Positions 17,089-25,682 of a stretch of 64,000 bases of DNA are shown piece by piece; the stretch's first letter is position 1, and every line of letters begins with the position of its first letter. Made by a program: the position numbers and the translations under genes. Source of the DNA: M55B127 sp034521955 (GTDB lineage: Bacteria; Bacillota; Halanaerobiia; Halanaerobiales; M55B127). The notes under the pieces were generated by a model. That model had not been told where the DNA came from, did no database searches, and saw only the letters and a program-made list of their open reading frames with translations. The stretch spans positions 434,001 through 498,000 of the forward strand of contig JAXHLT010000001.1 of assembly GCA_034521955.1 (NCBI GenBank). Direction: 5' to 3'.

Positions 17089-17973
17089 TTAAGTTATTGA
17101 AGCTTTATAAATTTTAACTACAGCATCTTTCAGTTCTTTATCAAATTCTTCATCAGACTGATCAACTCGTAAATCCTGAAGCAGTGCCCGAGAAAAACTT
17201 GCAATCATATTATTATTTTCTGAAAGTTTTTCTACAGCATCTTTTTGACTGTAACCTCCAGATAGGGCAACCAACCTGACTACATTGGGATGTTCAATAA
17301 TTTCCTGATAGAAGTTTGCTTGACTTGGAAGTGAGAGTTTAAATATATACTGCTCATCATCTAAGTCCTGAAGCAGCTTTAAAATTTCTTTTTTTAGAAT
17401 TTTTTCAGATTCTAATTTATCTTCGCTGTGGATATTAACTTCTGGTTCTAGAATTGGGATAAAGCCAGCATCATAAATCTTTTTACCATATTCAAACTGC
17501 TGAGCAACTATCTCCTTAATACCTTTTGGATTGGCACTGTGAATAACAGATCTCATTTTGGTTCCAAAAATATTATGCTTTTCAGCTTCTGCAAGCAGAT
17601 CATCAAGTTTGGTCATCGGCTTCATCAGCTGAACTCCATTTTCCTTTTCTTCTTTACCCTGATCAACTTTGAGTATTGGCAGAATTCCTTTTTCCTCCCA
17701 GAGATAATCAGCAGTATATTTGCCTTCCATTTTATTGTTCATTGTGTGCTTAAATAAAATTGCACCCAGAATGTGTTCAGAACTAAAGGAATGACTCGTA
17801 ATAACTCTTGCTCTCATTGCATGAACAAGATCAAACATTTCTTCATCAGTGTTATATTCATCTTCTTCTATACCATAACCTTCTAAAGCTTTTGGAGTAC
17901 TACCCCCACTCTGGTCCATTGCTGCAATGAAACCTTTACCATTTTTCATTAGATCAATTTGTTTTTTATTCAT
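17089..17973 (-). CDS. fda: Class I fructose-bisphosphate aldolase
   Basis: Protein of 294 residues with the class I (Schiff-base) signature segments AAMDQSGGSTPKAL at the N terminus, ILKVDQGKE near residue 100, GFIPILEPEV near residue 175 and IFKLSLPSQ near residue 212, the last carrying the Lys that forms the Schiff base in this family. It cleaves fructose-1,6-bisphosphate in glycolysis. AAAAGGGGT precedes the ATG, and a terminator follows. The gene is intact although surrounded by gene relics, so it is probably under selection. Confidence 0.92.
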   Translation of the reverse strand: MNKKQIDLMKNGKGFIAAMDQSGGSTPKALEGYGIEEDEYNTDEEMFDLVHAMRARVITSHSFSSEHILGAILFKHTMNNKMEGKYTADYLWEEKGILPILKVDQGKEEKENGVQLMKPMTKLDDLLAEAEKHNIFGTKMRSVIHSANPKGIKEIVAQQFEYGKKIYDAGFIPILEPEVNIHSEDKLESEKILKKEILKLLQDLDDEQYIFKLSLPSQANFYQEIIEHPNVVRLVALSGGYSQKDAVEKLSENNNMIASFSRALLQDLRVDQSDEEFDKELKDAVVKIYKASIT

Positions 17974-18137
17974 TAATATTTACCCCTTTTCTGTTTAATT
18001 TCTTTAAAATATTTACTGCATCATAATCAAAATTTGTAAAAATATCTACTTTTGTTCTTATATTATCCTGCTGCCATCATGATTCTTTGCCTGAATTGAT
18101 CACTAATTAATTTACCGTTTTCTAATTCACCAATCTT
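17966..18137 (-). pseudogene. C-terminal fragment of an unidentified protein
   Basis: Minus-strand sequence reads KIGELENGKLISDQFRQR then, after one frame change, TKVDIFTNFDYDAVNILKK, ending in a stop that overlaps the aldolase start codon. No start codon or intact 5' part is present. The remaining bases to 18268 show no feature. I do not recognise the family. Confidence 0.35.
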
Positions 18138-18268
18138 ATCTCAGTTTTCCAAAATTACTTAGCCTCTATATATTATTCGTGATAAATCATTTCTTATCTG
18201 TTTTAAAAATAAAATTAGGAATTTCGTTATCCTGATTGAGACTCGAGTCATGATAAAATAATATAATT

Positions 18269-18946
18269 CTAACTTTTCCCCATTTTATCTTTATACATTA
18301 AAGCATCCGCTTTTTTCATAAGATCTTCGATAGTATCGTTATTGCTCTGGTTAATTACATAGCCCATAGAAACACTTAATTTTAAATGTTCATCTTTCAA
18401 ATTTTCATTATACATATTAATTAAATTAATAATTCTCTTTTGTACTGATTTTGCTGTTTTTTCATCTCCATCATATAAGAATGCAGTAAATTCATCCCCA
18501 CCAATTCTGGCAACAATATCCTTTTTTCTGAAACATTGTTTCAAAACATCAGCAAAGCTTTTTATAAGTCTATCTCCTTCAACATGTCCAAAATTATCAT
18601 TTACATATTTTAGCTTGTCAATATCAAACATAAAAATAATTGTTATTTCATTCTCAAATTTATTAGTTAACAATTGATTTAGATAATTTCTATTGTACAA
18701 TCCTGTCATTGTGTCGTGAAAACTAATGTATTTTAATTCCTTCTCTGATTCCACTATTTTTTCATACTGCTCATTATTATAAAGTACCAGCCCCAGAAAT
18801 TTAGTGATATTTAGTGCCAGATTAAGATATTTTTCAATATACTCTGGAAATAAAAATCCACTGACATCTAAAATCCCGTAAAGATAATCATTCCATAAAA
18901 CTTTAATACAAAACCTGTTTTTACTTCTCAGCAGTAAATAGTTATT
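18269..18946 (-). pseudogene. 5'-truncated GAF-GGDEF diguanylate cyclase
   Basis: The C-terminal ~160 residues form a complete GGDEF domain: FHDTMTGLYNRNYL start, DIDKLKYVNDNFGH, an RKKD inhibitory-site match, then ARIGGDEF, ending SMGYVINQ. Upstream the frame stays open to 18946 and encodes the end of a GAF-like sensor domain (LWNDYLYGILDVSG), then meets a stop. A GTG at 18752-18754 could start a GGDEF-only protein but has no good ribosome site. The break lies 38 bases from the right 19-bp repeat, so the 5' half was probably lost in a rearrangement. Confidence 0.6.
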
Positions 18947-18983
18947 TTAGCCAAAAATGAAGTGTAATTTTATTTTTTACTGC

Positions 18984-19002
18984 TACTTTCCGAATTCAGG
19001 TT
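18984..19002. repeat. Right copy of 19-bp inverted repeat
   Basis: Exact reverse complement of 15094-15112. Its last base is shared with the znuB stop codon, so the segment joined here without disrupting the transporter gene. Confidence 0.7.
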
Positions 19003-19811
19003 TAAACATTAATTTTCTGGGTTATAGTTGCCATTATAAAATATGCTGTACCTATTAACAGTATGATAGCCGCACCAGATGGTATATTAAATAAATATGA
19101 TAACCATAAACCTGAAATTGAAAAAATTATGCCAAATATTATAGCTAAAAATATTATATTTTTAAAGTTATAAGTAAACAACCTCGCCATTGCCGGTGGG
19201 GCTGTAAGCAGTGCAATGATTAAAACTATACCGGTTACCCTAATTAATACAATTACAGTAAGAGCTATTAGTATAAAAAGAAAATACTCATAAAAATTTG
19301 TATTAAGTCCTCTAACATAAGAAAATTCCTCATCAAATAAATATGCCTTCCACTGATTAAACAAGGCCGCAACTGCCAGTACTACAAAAACAACCAATAC
19401 TAACATTACCTTTATATCAAGATTTGTCACAGTTAAAATATCACCAAACAAATATGAAGACATGTCAGGTGGATAGCCTTTCATAAAAGAAATAAATAAT
19501 ATTCCTAAAGACATCCCCATTGCCCACATGATTCCAATTAAAGTATCTGAGTCAACCTCAGTTTTTCTTCTGATTGTAACAATTGCAACTGAAGATAAAA
19601 GTGCAAAAAACATAGCTCCAAAGATAGGTTCAATATTAAGATAGTAACCTAGTCCTACTCCTCCAAAAGAGGTATGAGCAATTCCTCCACTCATCATAAC
19701 TAACTTCTTCTCTACTATGATTGTACCTATAATTCCACACACAACACTGGCCATTAATGCACTATATACAGCATTCTGTAAAAAGTTATATTTAAGTACG
19801 GCTTCAATCAT
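19002..19811 (-). CDS. Zinc/manganese ABC transporter, permease subunit
   Basis: Integral membrane protein of ~269 residues with eight or nine helices of the ZnuB/MntB (ABC-3) family. The GGIAHTSFGGVGLGYYL segment near residue 45 and LLTAPPAMARL near residue 200 are typical. I choose the ATG at 19809-19811, preceded by AGGTGG, because a longer frame runs through the ATPase gene. It overlaps the ATPase stop by 8 bases. The metal specificity cannot be read from this subunit. Confidence 0.88.
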   Translation of the reverse strand: MIEAVLKYNFLQNAVYSALMASVVCGIIGTIIVEKKLVMMSGGIAHTSFGGVGLGYYLNIEPIFGAMFFALLSSVAIVTIRRKTEVDSDTLIGIMWAMGMSLGILFISFMKGYPPDMSSYLFGDILTVTNLDIKVMLVLVVFVVLAVAALFNQWKAYLFDEEFSYVRGLNTNFYEYFLFILIALTVIVLIRVTGIVLIIALLTAPPAMARLFTYNFKNIIFLAIIFGIIFSISGLWLSYLFNIPSGAAIILLIGTAYFIMATITQKINV

Positions 19812-20580
19812 CTTTACTACCACCTTCATGTTCACCCAATACTCTATGTGGTATCCCATGTGCAATAAGGTCTACAGGACAACCATATACCTTATCAATA
19901 TCATCTTTAGATAAGTTTTTATCACCATGGTAGTGCATATTTTTATTTAAACAGGCAATACTGTCAAAATATGAGGATACGGCAGTTAAGTCATGGGTGA
20001 CAACTAGTACAGTTATTTCATCATTAAGTTCTTTTAAAATATTATATATATTGTTTCTTGACTCTGCATCTAAACTCGCAGTTGGTTCATCTAAAAGTAA
20101 TATTTCAGGATTAGAGGCTAATGCTCTTCCTATTAAGACTCTCTGAAGCTGACCTCCGGATAGTTTCCCAATCTGTCTATCTTTTAAATCTAATATATCT
20201 AATTGTTTCATAATATCTTCTGCAAATTTATAATCTTTATCACTATAACTATGAAATAAACCTTTTTGATCTGATAGTCTTCCCATTAAAATTACATCTT
20301 TAACATCAATTGGAAATCTTTTATTAAAATCAGATATCTGTGGTACATATCCAACTAATTTTCTGCCCTGATCAATATTTAGACCACTAATTTTTATCTC
20401 TCCATCATTGGGCTCAATAATACCTAAAATTACTTTTAACAAAGTAGTTTTACCCCCACCATTTGGACCGATTATTGCTAAAAATTGTTTTCTATATACA
20501 GTTATATTAATATTTTCTAATACAGGTATATCATTAAATGATAGGTAAAGATTTTTTATTTCAATTGCAGTATCTTCCAT
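19804..20580 (-). CDS. Zinc/manganese ABC transporter, ATP-binding subunit
   Basis: ABC ATPase of 258 residues with Walker A GPNGGGKTTL near residue 36, signature LSGGQLQRVLIGRAL, and Walker B ILLLDEPTASLD followed by the H-loop VVTHDL. It energises metal uptake with the adjacent permease and binding protein. The start lies 4 bases after the binding-protein stop. Confidence 0.9.
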   Translation of the reverse strand: MEDTAIEIKNLYLSFNDIPVLENINITVYRKQFLAIIGPNGGGKTTLLKVILGIIEPNDGEIKISGLNIDQGRKLVGYVPQISDFNKRFPIDVKDVILMGRLSDQKGLFHSYSDKDYKFAEDIMKQLDILDLKDRQIGKLSGGQLQRVLIGRALASNPEILLLDEPTASLDAESRNNIYNILKELNDEITVLVVTHDLTAVSSYFDSIACLNKNMHYHGDKNLSKDDIDKVYGCPVDLIAHGIPHRVLGEHEGGSKDD

Positions 20581-20583
20581 TAA

Positions 20584-21447
20584 TTAATCATCTCCAGCAA
20601 TCTTTTTGACCATCTCTACCATATTTTCAAGGTAGTTTTCTGCTAATGGATTTAACTGTATTAACTTTGCATTAATTTCTTCAGCTAGTGATTCAGTTTG
20701 GCGGCTATCTATTTCTGCCTGATGGTATATCCTTGTTATTTTATTATCCTTAGCAAAATCAATTATATCTTCTAAATCTTTGGCAGTAGCTTCTTTACCT
20801 TCTTTTTCTATTGAGACCATCTCTAAAGCAAACTCATCAGCTAGATAGCCGAAAGAAGGATGATATACTAAAAGATAATTATCTTTTTTATTTTTTAATA
20901 TATCATTTATTTCTTGTTCTGTATCTCTTATTTTTTTTATATAATTTTCAGTGTTTTCAATATATATTTCCTTATTTTCAGGCCTTAACTCTATTAATTC
21001 ATCTCTTATTATTTCTACCATATATTCTACTCTTTTAAGTGATAACCAGATATGAGGATCTCTGCTTTCTTTTGAGAACATACGGTCAGGATACTTATCA
21101 TTCACTTTTTCAAAAAGTTTAACCACCTTAATATCAGGGTTAAACTGTTTTACCTTTGGTAAAATATTTTGAAGATCAGCAGGTACTCCCATTGAAAAAT
21201 ATATGCTTGAATCAGTAAGACCGGTTAATTCCTGAGGTTTGGGGGCATAATTGCCCGGACTGTATCCAGGTGGAATCATAACAGTAACATTAACATCTTC
21301 TCCAGCCACTGCTTTTACAAATTCTTTTTGAGGTACAATTGTAACTGCTACATTTAAACTATCTGCATATACTAAATTACTTGAAAATATTGTAGTAAAT
21401 ACTATTAAAGTCATTATTATTATAACTAAATATTTTTTATTTAACAC
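20584..21447 (-). CDS. Metal ABC transporter, substrate-binding protein (ZnuA/TroA family)
   Basis: Cluster A-I metal-binding protein with an N-terminal signal peptide (KKYLVIIIMTLIVFTT...VYA). Expected ligand positions are present in SRDPHIWLS and LVYHPSFGY and in the acidic C-terminal HQAEIDSRQ loop. However, the first histidine of the usual SPHTYEP motif is replaced: here it reads SPGNYAPKP. There is no His-rich loop. The GTG at 21445-21447, 6 bases after GAGGTGAT, is the likely start. Its substrate may be Zn, Mn or another divalent metal. Confidence 0.83.
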   Translation of the reverse strand: MLNKKYLVIIIMTLIVFTTIFSSNLVYADSLNVAVTIVPQKEFVKAVAGEDVNVTVMIPPGYSPGNYAPKPQELTGLTDSSIYFSMGVPADLQNILPKVKQFNPDIKVVKLFEKVNDKYPDRMFSKESRDPHIWLSLKRVEYMVEIIRDELIELRPENKEIYIENTENYIKKIRDTEQEINDILKNKKDNYLLVYHPSFGYLADEFALEMVSIEKEGKEATAKDLEDIIDFAKDNKITRIYHQAEIDSRQTESLAEEINAKLIQLNPLAENYLENMVEMVKKIAGDD

Positions 21448-21452
21448 CTTGA

Positions 21453-22829
21453 TCACCTCATGGTTTTATTTTTCTTTTTATAGTGTTTTTCTTTGTCCTC
21501 ATACATTTTTTTATCTGCTTTTTCTATTAGCTTATCACTAGATAGTCCATCTCCTTTAACCTTTTGAGCAAAACCACGACTTAAGCTTATATTATATGGT
21601 TTATCAGAATTTTTATTCCAGATATTTATTTTTTCTTCAATTCTATTCCAAACTTCAGAAACCTCTTCTTTATTAAAATCACTGAGGATTAATAGAAATT
21701 CATCCCCACCCAGTCTTGCTATAGCATCTGTTTCTCTTATATTTCCTTTAAGGATGTTTGCAACAATTTTCAGTAACTTATCACCCTCATTATGACCGTA
21801 GGTATCGTTAACATTTTTTAAGCCGTTCACATCTATAAAACAAACTGTTAGAGATATATTTTCTCTTTTTACCCTGGCTACTTGTTTATCTAGATACTGT
21901 AAACCCATTCTCCTATTCATAATATCTGTAAGTCGGTCTGTATCGGCAAGTTTTTGCAACTTTTCTTCATGTTTTTTCTTTAAAGTTATATCAGAAATGA
22001 CCATTACAATACCCAACAAATTATTGTCCTTTGATTCAATTGGTGAAAGAGTAAGATCAATAGGAGTTTCTTTTCCAAAACTTATTAACTTTACATCTTC
22101 TTTTTTTATTGTTTCAGATTCTTTACATATTTTATCTAACAACTTTTTAAATATATCATTATTGTTTTCATCAAATACTTTTATATTCTGTTCTAACAGA
22201 TATTTACCCTCTAAGTTTTTGTTTGTATTAAAAATATTATAGGCTGCTTGATTAACAAATCTGATTTCATTATCACACTGCAGAGCTATAACTCCTTCTC
22301 CAATGCTTTTTAAAGTTGCAAAATATCTTTCTTTTTGCCATTCAAGTTCTTTATTTGTTTTTGTTAACTTTCTTTGAACATTTGTAAGTTCATTATTGAT
22401 TTGTGAAATTTTATTATATAAATCAGCACTTTCCCCACTTAGTATTATATCATTTTTTGCTACCACCTGTTTTTTTAACAGACTTCTAATCTTATTTAAA
22501 TATTCACTGTTAATTTTCATAAAATGATCATAGTAATTTATTATATCTTCTTTAAACTTATTTGCTAAAATCAAATATGATTTGTCATTAATCTTTATTC
22601 CAGAAAAGTTATATAATACTTTCTTATCACCCATAACAAGGTGGACTTCTAATCCAAATTCAGCTTCATCTTTATTAATGTTTTTTATAAAATCTAGCAG
22701 TTTAGTTTTATCATTCTCGTCAACAAAGGAAGTTACTAAACGATCTTTATTAACAAATTCTAAAGTAGCTTCATTATATAGGACTTTTTTTATTTTTAAA
22801 TCTTGAGTTGTTAAAACCACAAAGCCCAT
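21453..22829 (-). CDS. PAS-GGDEF diguanylate cyclase
   Basis: Cytoplasmic protein of 458 residues. An N-terminal region of ~120 residues precedes a coiled coil, a PAS domain (about residues 165-285, ending VMVISDITLKKKHEEKL) and a GGDEF domain (about 290-450) with FIDVNGLKNVNDTYGHNEGD, an RETD inhibitory site and ARLGGDEF. It should make cyclic di-GMP. Its ATG overlaps the stop of the B12-binding gene (TAATG), and its end meets znuA, so sensor, cyclase and transporter lie on one overlapping transcript. Confidence 0.9.
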   Translation of the reverse strand: MGFVVLTTQDLKIKKVLYNEATLEFVNKDRLVTSFVDENDKTKLLDFIKNINKDEAEFGLEVHLVMGDKKVLYNFSGIKINDKSYLILANKFKEDIINYYDHFMKINSEYLNKIRSLLKKQVVAKNDIILSGESADLYNKISQINNELTNVQRKLTKTNKELEWQKERYFATLKSIGEGVIALQCDNEIRFVNQAAYNIFNTNKNLEGKYLLEQNIKVFDENNNDIFKKLLDKICKESETIKKEDVKLISFGKETPIDLTLSPIESKDNNLLGIVMVISDITLKKKHEEKLQKLADTDRLTDIMNRRMGLQYLDKQVARVKRENISLTVCFIDVNGLKNVNDTYGHNEGDKLLKIVANILKGNIRETDAIARLGGDEFLLILSDFNKEEVSEVWNRIEEKINIWNKNSDKPYNISLSRGFAQKVKGDGLSSDKLIEKADKKMYEDKEKHYKKKNKTMR

Positions 22830-23467
22830 TAATAATTACCTCCATTAAGTTTATTAACCTTTAAAACTGCATCTTTAGCATCATGACTGTATGCATCTAC
22901 TTTAAATTTTTTCCAAATATCAGTATTGTGGTTAAATGCATATCCTCCTACTAATATTTTTAAGTCTTTTAACTCTTTATCTTTTCTTATTGATTCCACT
23001 AATTTATCTAATTTTTTTAAATGGATAGGTAATGTTACTGATACCCCTAGTACTTTTGCTTTATTTACCTTTAAAGTATCAATTATAGCACTCTGTGGTG
23101 TATTAGCTCCTAAATGTATTGTATCATACCCGTCAATTTCTAATAGGTCTGCTACCATCCGGATTCCAATTTCATGTAGCTCATCACCAACTGCTGTTGT
23201 TACTACTACACCTTTTTTCCCACCCACAGTTAAAAAATGTGAATAAAGCTGTGACATTATCAATTGAGTCACACTGCTTATATAATGTTCCTGAGCAACT
23301 GAAACCTTATTGATATGCCATAACCTGCCCACTTCTTTTTGTACAGGTTGAAATATATCAAGATAGATCTCATCAACTTCCATATCAGACAAAGCTTTTT
23401 CAGTTATTAACTTACTTGCCTCAACCTTGTTATTATCTAATAGTAATTCAAGATATCTTATTAGCAT
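22829..23467 (-). CDS. Cobalamin-binding sensor domain protein (C-terminal part of a split gene)
   Basis: A helical bundle (about residues 1-80) plus Rossmann-type B12 domain (about 85-205). Residues W50, E60 and H61 match the W-x9-EH motif of CarH/LitR B12 photoreceptors, and ELHEIG (H98) is the ExHxxG lower-ligand motif. There is no corrinoid methyltransferase nearby, so a sensory role is favoured. Its apparent ATG has no ribosome site and lies inside the preceding frame. Removing one A near 23459 fuses the two frames into one protein of ~350 residues, so this is probably a frameshifted gene. It overlaps the GGDEF gene downstream. Confidence 0.78.
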   Translation of the reverse strand: MLIRYLELLLDNNKVEASKLITEKALSDMEVDEIYLDIFQPVQKEVGRLWHINKVSVAQEHYISSVTQLIMSQLYSHFLTVGGKKGVVVTTAVGDELHEIGIRMVADLLEIDGYDTIHLGANTPQSAIIDTLKVNKAKVLGVSVTLPIHLKKLDKLVESIRKDKELKDLKILVGGYAFNHNTDIWKKFKVDAYSHDAKDAVLKVNKLNGGNY

Positions 23468-23885
23468 AATCTTTATGAGGATTATTTTCAGTTATATATG
23501 TATCCTCATAAACATCAGCACTTAAGGCAACTTGCAAGGCATTTTCAACAATATTTTTTAAGTACTCATATTCACTGTTATTAAATTTATTTTTTAAATT
23601 TTCTACTATACATTGATAAGTAATTTTTGTTACATTTTCATTTAACCCAAGATTTTTCAAAAGACTATTTAACCAAATAGAAAACTCATTAAAAATACCT
23701 GGATTATCAAAATATACTGATTCTGATAGGTAATCTATAATAAAATCTAGGTCTCGTCTGCTTTTAAATTTATATTCATCATCAACCTTTTTATCAAACT
23801 TTTCATTAAAAATACAGTCCATTACATCATTTACTATTACATCATTTTGGTTTAATAGTTTATTGCCTAACATCTTTTTATCCAT
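23448..23885 (-). CDS. N-terminal helical domain of the split cobalamin-binding sensor
   Basis: An all-helical protein of 145 residues (SESVYFDNPGIFNEFSIWL in the middle) that ends NPHKDYANKIS, 20 bases into the next frame. Proteins of this type that I recall carry such a helical domain directly before the B12-binding region, continuing as NPHKxYA-RYLELL, which is exactly what a one-base correction here would give. It has a normal ATG at 23883-23885 with GGAG upstream. If the shift is real, this would be a truncated product. Confidence 0.6.
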   Translation of the reverse strand: MDKKMLGNKLLNQNDVIVNDVMDCIFNEKFDKKVDDEYKFKSRRDLDFIIDYLSESVYFDNPGIFNEFSIWLNSLLKNLGLNENVTKITYQCIVENLKNKFNNSEYEYLKNIVENALQVALSADVYEDTYITENNPHKDYANKIS

Positions 23886-23947
23886 CTGTATTCATCTCCT
23901 TTGAGACCTTATATAATAATTATACAAATTATTTACATTACCTCTTT

Positions 23948-25423
23948 TTAGAGTATGTTTTTGTCTGATAGCTCCTGGTCTAGATAACCTAAGAATTCCT
24001 CTGCCTTTTTCTTCGGAGGTTTGGTAATATAGCTTACTATAATAAAGGTCAATACACTTATAATTAAAGTCCAAACTCCCGGCCAAAGACCAAGTGGTTT
24101 TAAATTTGTAAACTGTAAATATAATGCAGTAATCGAACCTAAAACTATACTTGTTAATGATCCATAAGCAGTACCTTTTTTCCAAAAGAAAGCAGAGAAT
24201 ATTGTTGGAACTACAACCATTAATCCTACAGATGAAGTTACTGATAAAGTAGCAATTAAATCAAACTGTTGTGAAGCAAAAACAATTCCAATTACAGCAA
24301 TAATAAAAATAACAAATTTTCCGATTCTAAGCTGTTTATCATCTGAATACTCATCTCTAGACTGCATTAAATCCCTTACTATCAATGAAGATAGAGTTAA
24401 CATTATTGAGTCTACAGTAGAAATTGCCGCTGCTGTAATACCAACCATTGCGATAAGCCCTAATGCGGTTGGAACATATTGAGAACCTAATAATGAAGGG
24501 GTTGCTAGATCAGCTTGAGCTAGTCCGGGTAACAGTATCTTAGCTGAAAAACCCCAAAGAACAGACACTAAAGTATATATAAGACCAAATACTAAAAAAC
24601 CTTTAATCATGGTTTTCATTGCCTTAAGTGATTTTGGTATAAAAAGTCTCTGACTTACCTGTGGATTTGATATTGAAAAGAAAAACCAGGGTAAGGTAAG
24701 TCCTAGAAAGGCTTGAAAATTAAAAAATCCAGGTCCAGGTACTGATAAGAAGTTTCCATGATTTGCTTCTAACTCATTAAAAAATGACATAAATCCACCA
24801 AGATGGTTATATATTACATAAAACAATATAACAACACTAACTACAATCATTATTAATGACTGTAAGGAATCAGTCCAGGTTACAGATCTCATCCCAGCGA
24901 TTATCGCCCAGGAAATAGCTAAAACTGCAGCTATTAATACACCTGCCATAAACGGTATTTGTCCACCGGATAAACCATTAAGTAGATAACCAATACCCAT
25001 AAGTTGTACAGATAGATAAGGAATCAAAAATATACAGGCTGTCCCTGCTGAAATAATAGCAACCCACTTGTTTTGAAATCTATCACCTAACATTTCATAA
25101 GGAGTAATATATCCATATTTTTTGCCTACAAGCCAAAATCTGGGTCCAAAAAATGCTACTAAGGATAAACCAGCAAGATAAACTAGCTCAAAGCCTAAAG
25201 CACCAACTCCACCAGAATAAGTAAAACCAGCTAATCCAATCATCATAAATGCACTATAAGTAGTGGCACTATATGATAAGGCTGAAACTACTCCTCCGGT
25301 AGATCTGTTATCTAAAAAATATTCCATTACACCTTGTTTTATGCCTTGTCTTGATTTATATGCAATATAAAAACCTAATAGCACATAAATTACTACAGCA
25401 GTATATACATAAGACGGATTCAT
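23948..25423 (-). CDS. Sodium:solute symporter family protein
   Basis: SSS-family carrier of 491 residues with ~13 helices. The EYFLDNRSTGGVVSALSYSATTYSAF region, a SVTWTDSLQSL segment and STVDSIMLTLSSL fit the family. It is nearer to the PanF-like/uncharacterised branch than to PutP. Its start overlaps the stop of a 66-residue membrane protein, a pairing like YhdT-PanF. A NiaR-type regulator is encoded just upstream, so nicotinate or another vitamin is a possible substrate; that is inference. Confidence 0.82.
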   Translation of the reverse strand: MNPSYVYTAVVIYVLLGFYIAYKSRQGIKQGVMEYFLDNRSTGGVVSALSYSATTYSAFMMIGLAGFTYSGGVGALGFELVYLAGLSLVAFFGPRFWLVGKKYGYITPYEMLGDRFQNKWVAIISAGTACIFLIPYLSVQLMGIGYLLNGLSGGQIPFMAGVLIAAVLAISWAIIAGMRSVTWTDSLQSLIMIVVSVVILFYVIYNHLGGFMSFFNELEANHGNFLSVPGPGFFNFQAFLGLTLPWFFFSISNPQVSQRLFIPKSLKAMKTMIKGFLVFGLIYTLVSVLWGFSAKILLPGLAQADLATPSLLGSQYVPTALGLIAMVGITAAAISTVDSIMLTLSSLIVRDLMQSRDEYSDDKQLRIGKFVIFIIAVIGIVFASQQFDLIATLSVTSSVGLMVVVPTIFSAFFWKKGTAYGSLTSIVLGSITALYLQFTNLKPLGLWPGVWTLIISVLTFIIVSYITKPPKKKAEEFLGYLDQELSDKNIL

Positions 25424-25623
25424 TATTTATCACTCCAATAGGTTGTAATTTTAATAGTAGATATAATAGCAAGAACGGCAAATATTGTCCAATAAAGAAA
25501 TGAAGCCTCAATTTGATTGACATTTCTTAGTAAAACATAAGGCACAAAATATGCAGAAAGTATTAGCGCTAACAACCATATAATCCAGAAATTTCTTTTT
25601 TTCTTTAATTCATCTTTATCCAT
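25423..25623 (-). CDS. Small two-helix membrane protein, SSS symporter partner
   Basis: Protein of 66 residues with a charged N terminus (MDKDELKKKRN) and two hydrophobic helices (about 12-32 and 42-60). Position and size match the small subunits that accompany some SSS transporters (YhdT-like). Its stop overlaps the symporter ATG. No catalytic residues are seen. Confidence 0.7.
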   Translation of the reverse strand: MDKDELKKKRNFWIIWLLALILSAYFVPYVLLRNVNQIEASFLYWTIFAVLAIISTIKITTYWSDK

Positions 25624-25654
25624 AATAGCACTCCTTAGAATTAGTGTTTATTCA

Positions 25655-25668
25655 GGTGTATATACACC
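25655..25668. promoter_or_regulatory. Palindrome, candidate operator for the NiaR-type regulator
   Basis: The perfect 14-bp palindrome GGTGTATATACACC lies 31 bases upstream of the small membrane protein start and 14 bases after the regulator stop. A symmetric site between a 3H-domain repressor gene and a transporter unit is what autoregulation and transporter control would need. I have not matched it to a catalogued motif. Confidence 0.45.
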
Positions 25669-25682
25669 CCTGTGCAAAAAAA

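Noticed and set aside
23440..23480. Programmed frameshifting in the B12 sensor
   Set aside because: No classic slippery heptamer or downstream pseudoknot is apparent, and similar one-base shifts occur in several neighbouring genes, so an indel is the simpler explanation.
23892..24185. 97-codon minus-strand frame over the end of the SSS symporter
   Set aside because: It overlaps the well-supported symporter frame almost entirely, has Tyr/Cys-rich composition of an out-of-frame translation and no ribosome site.
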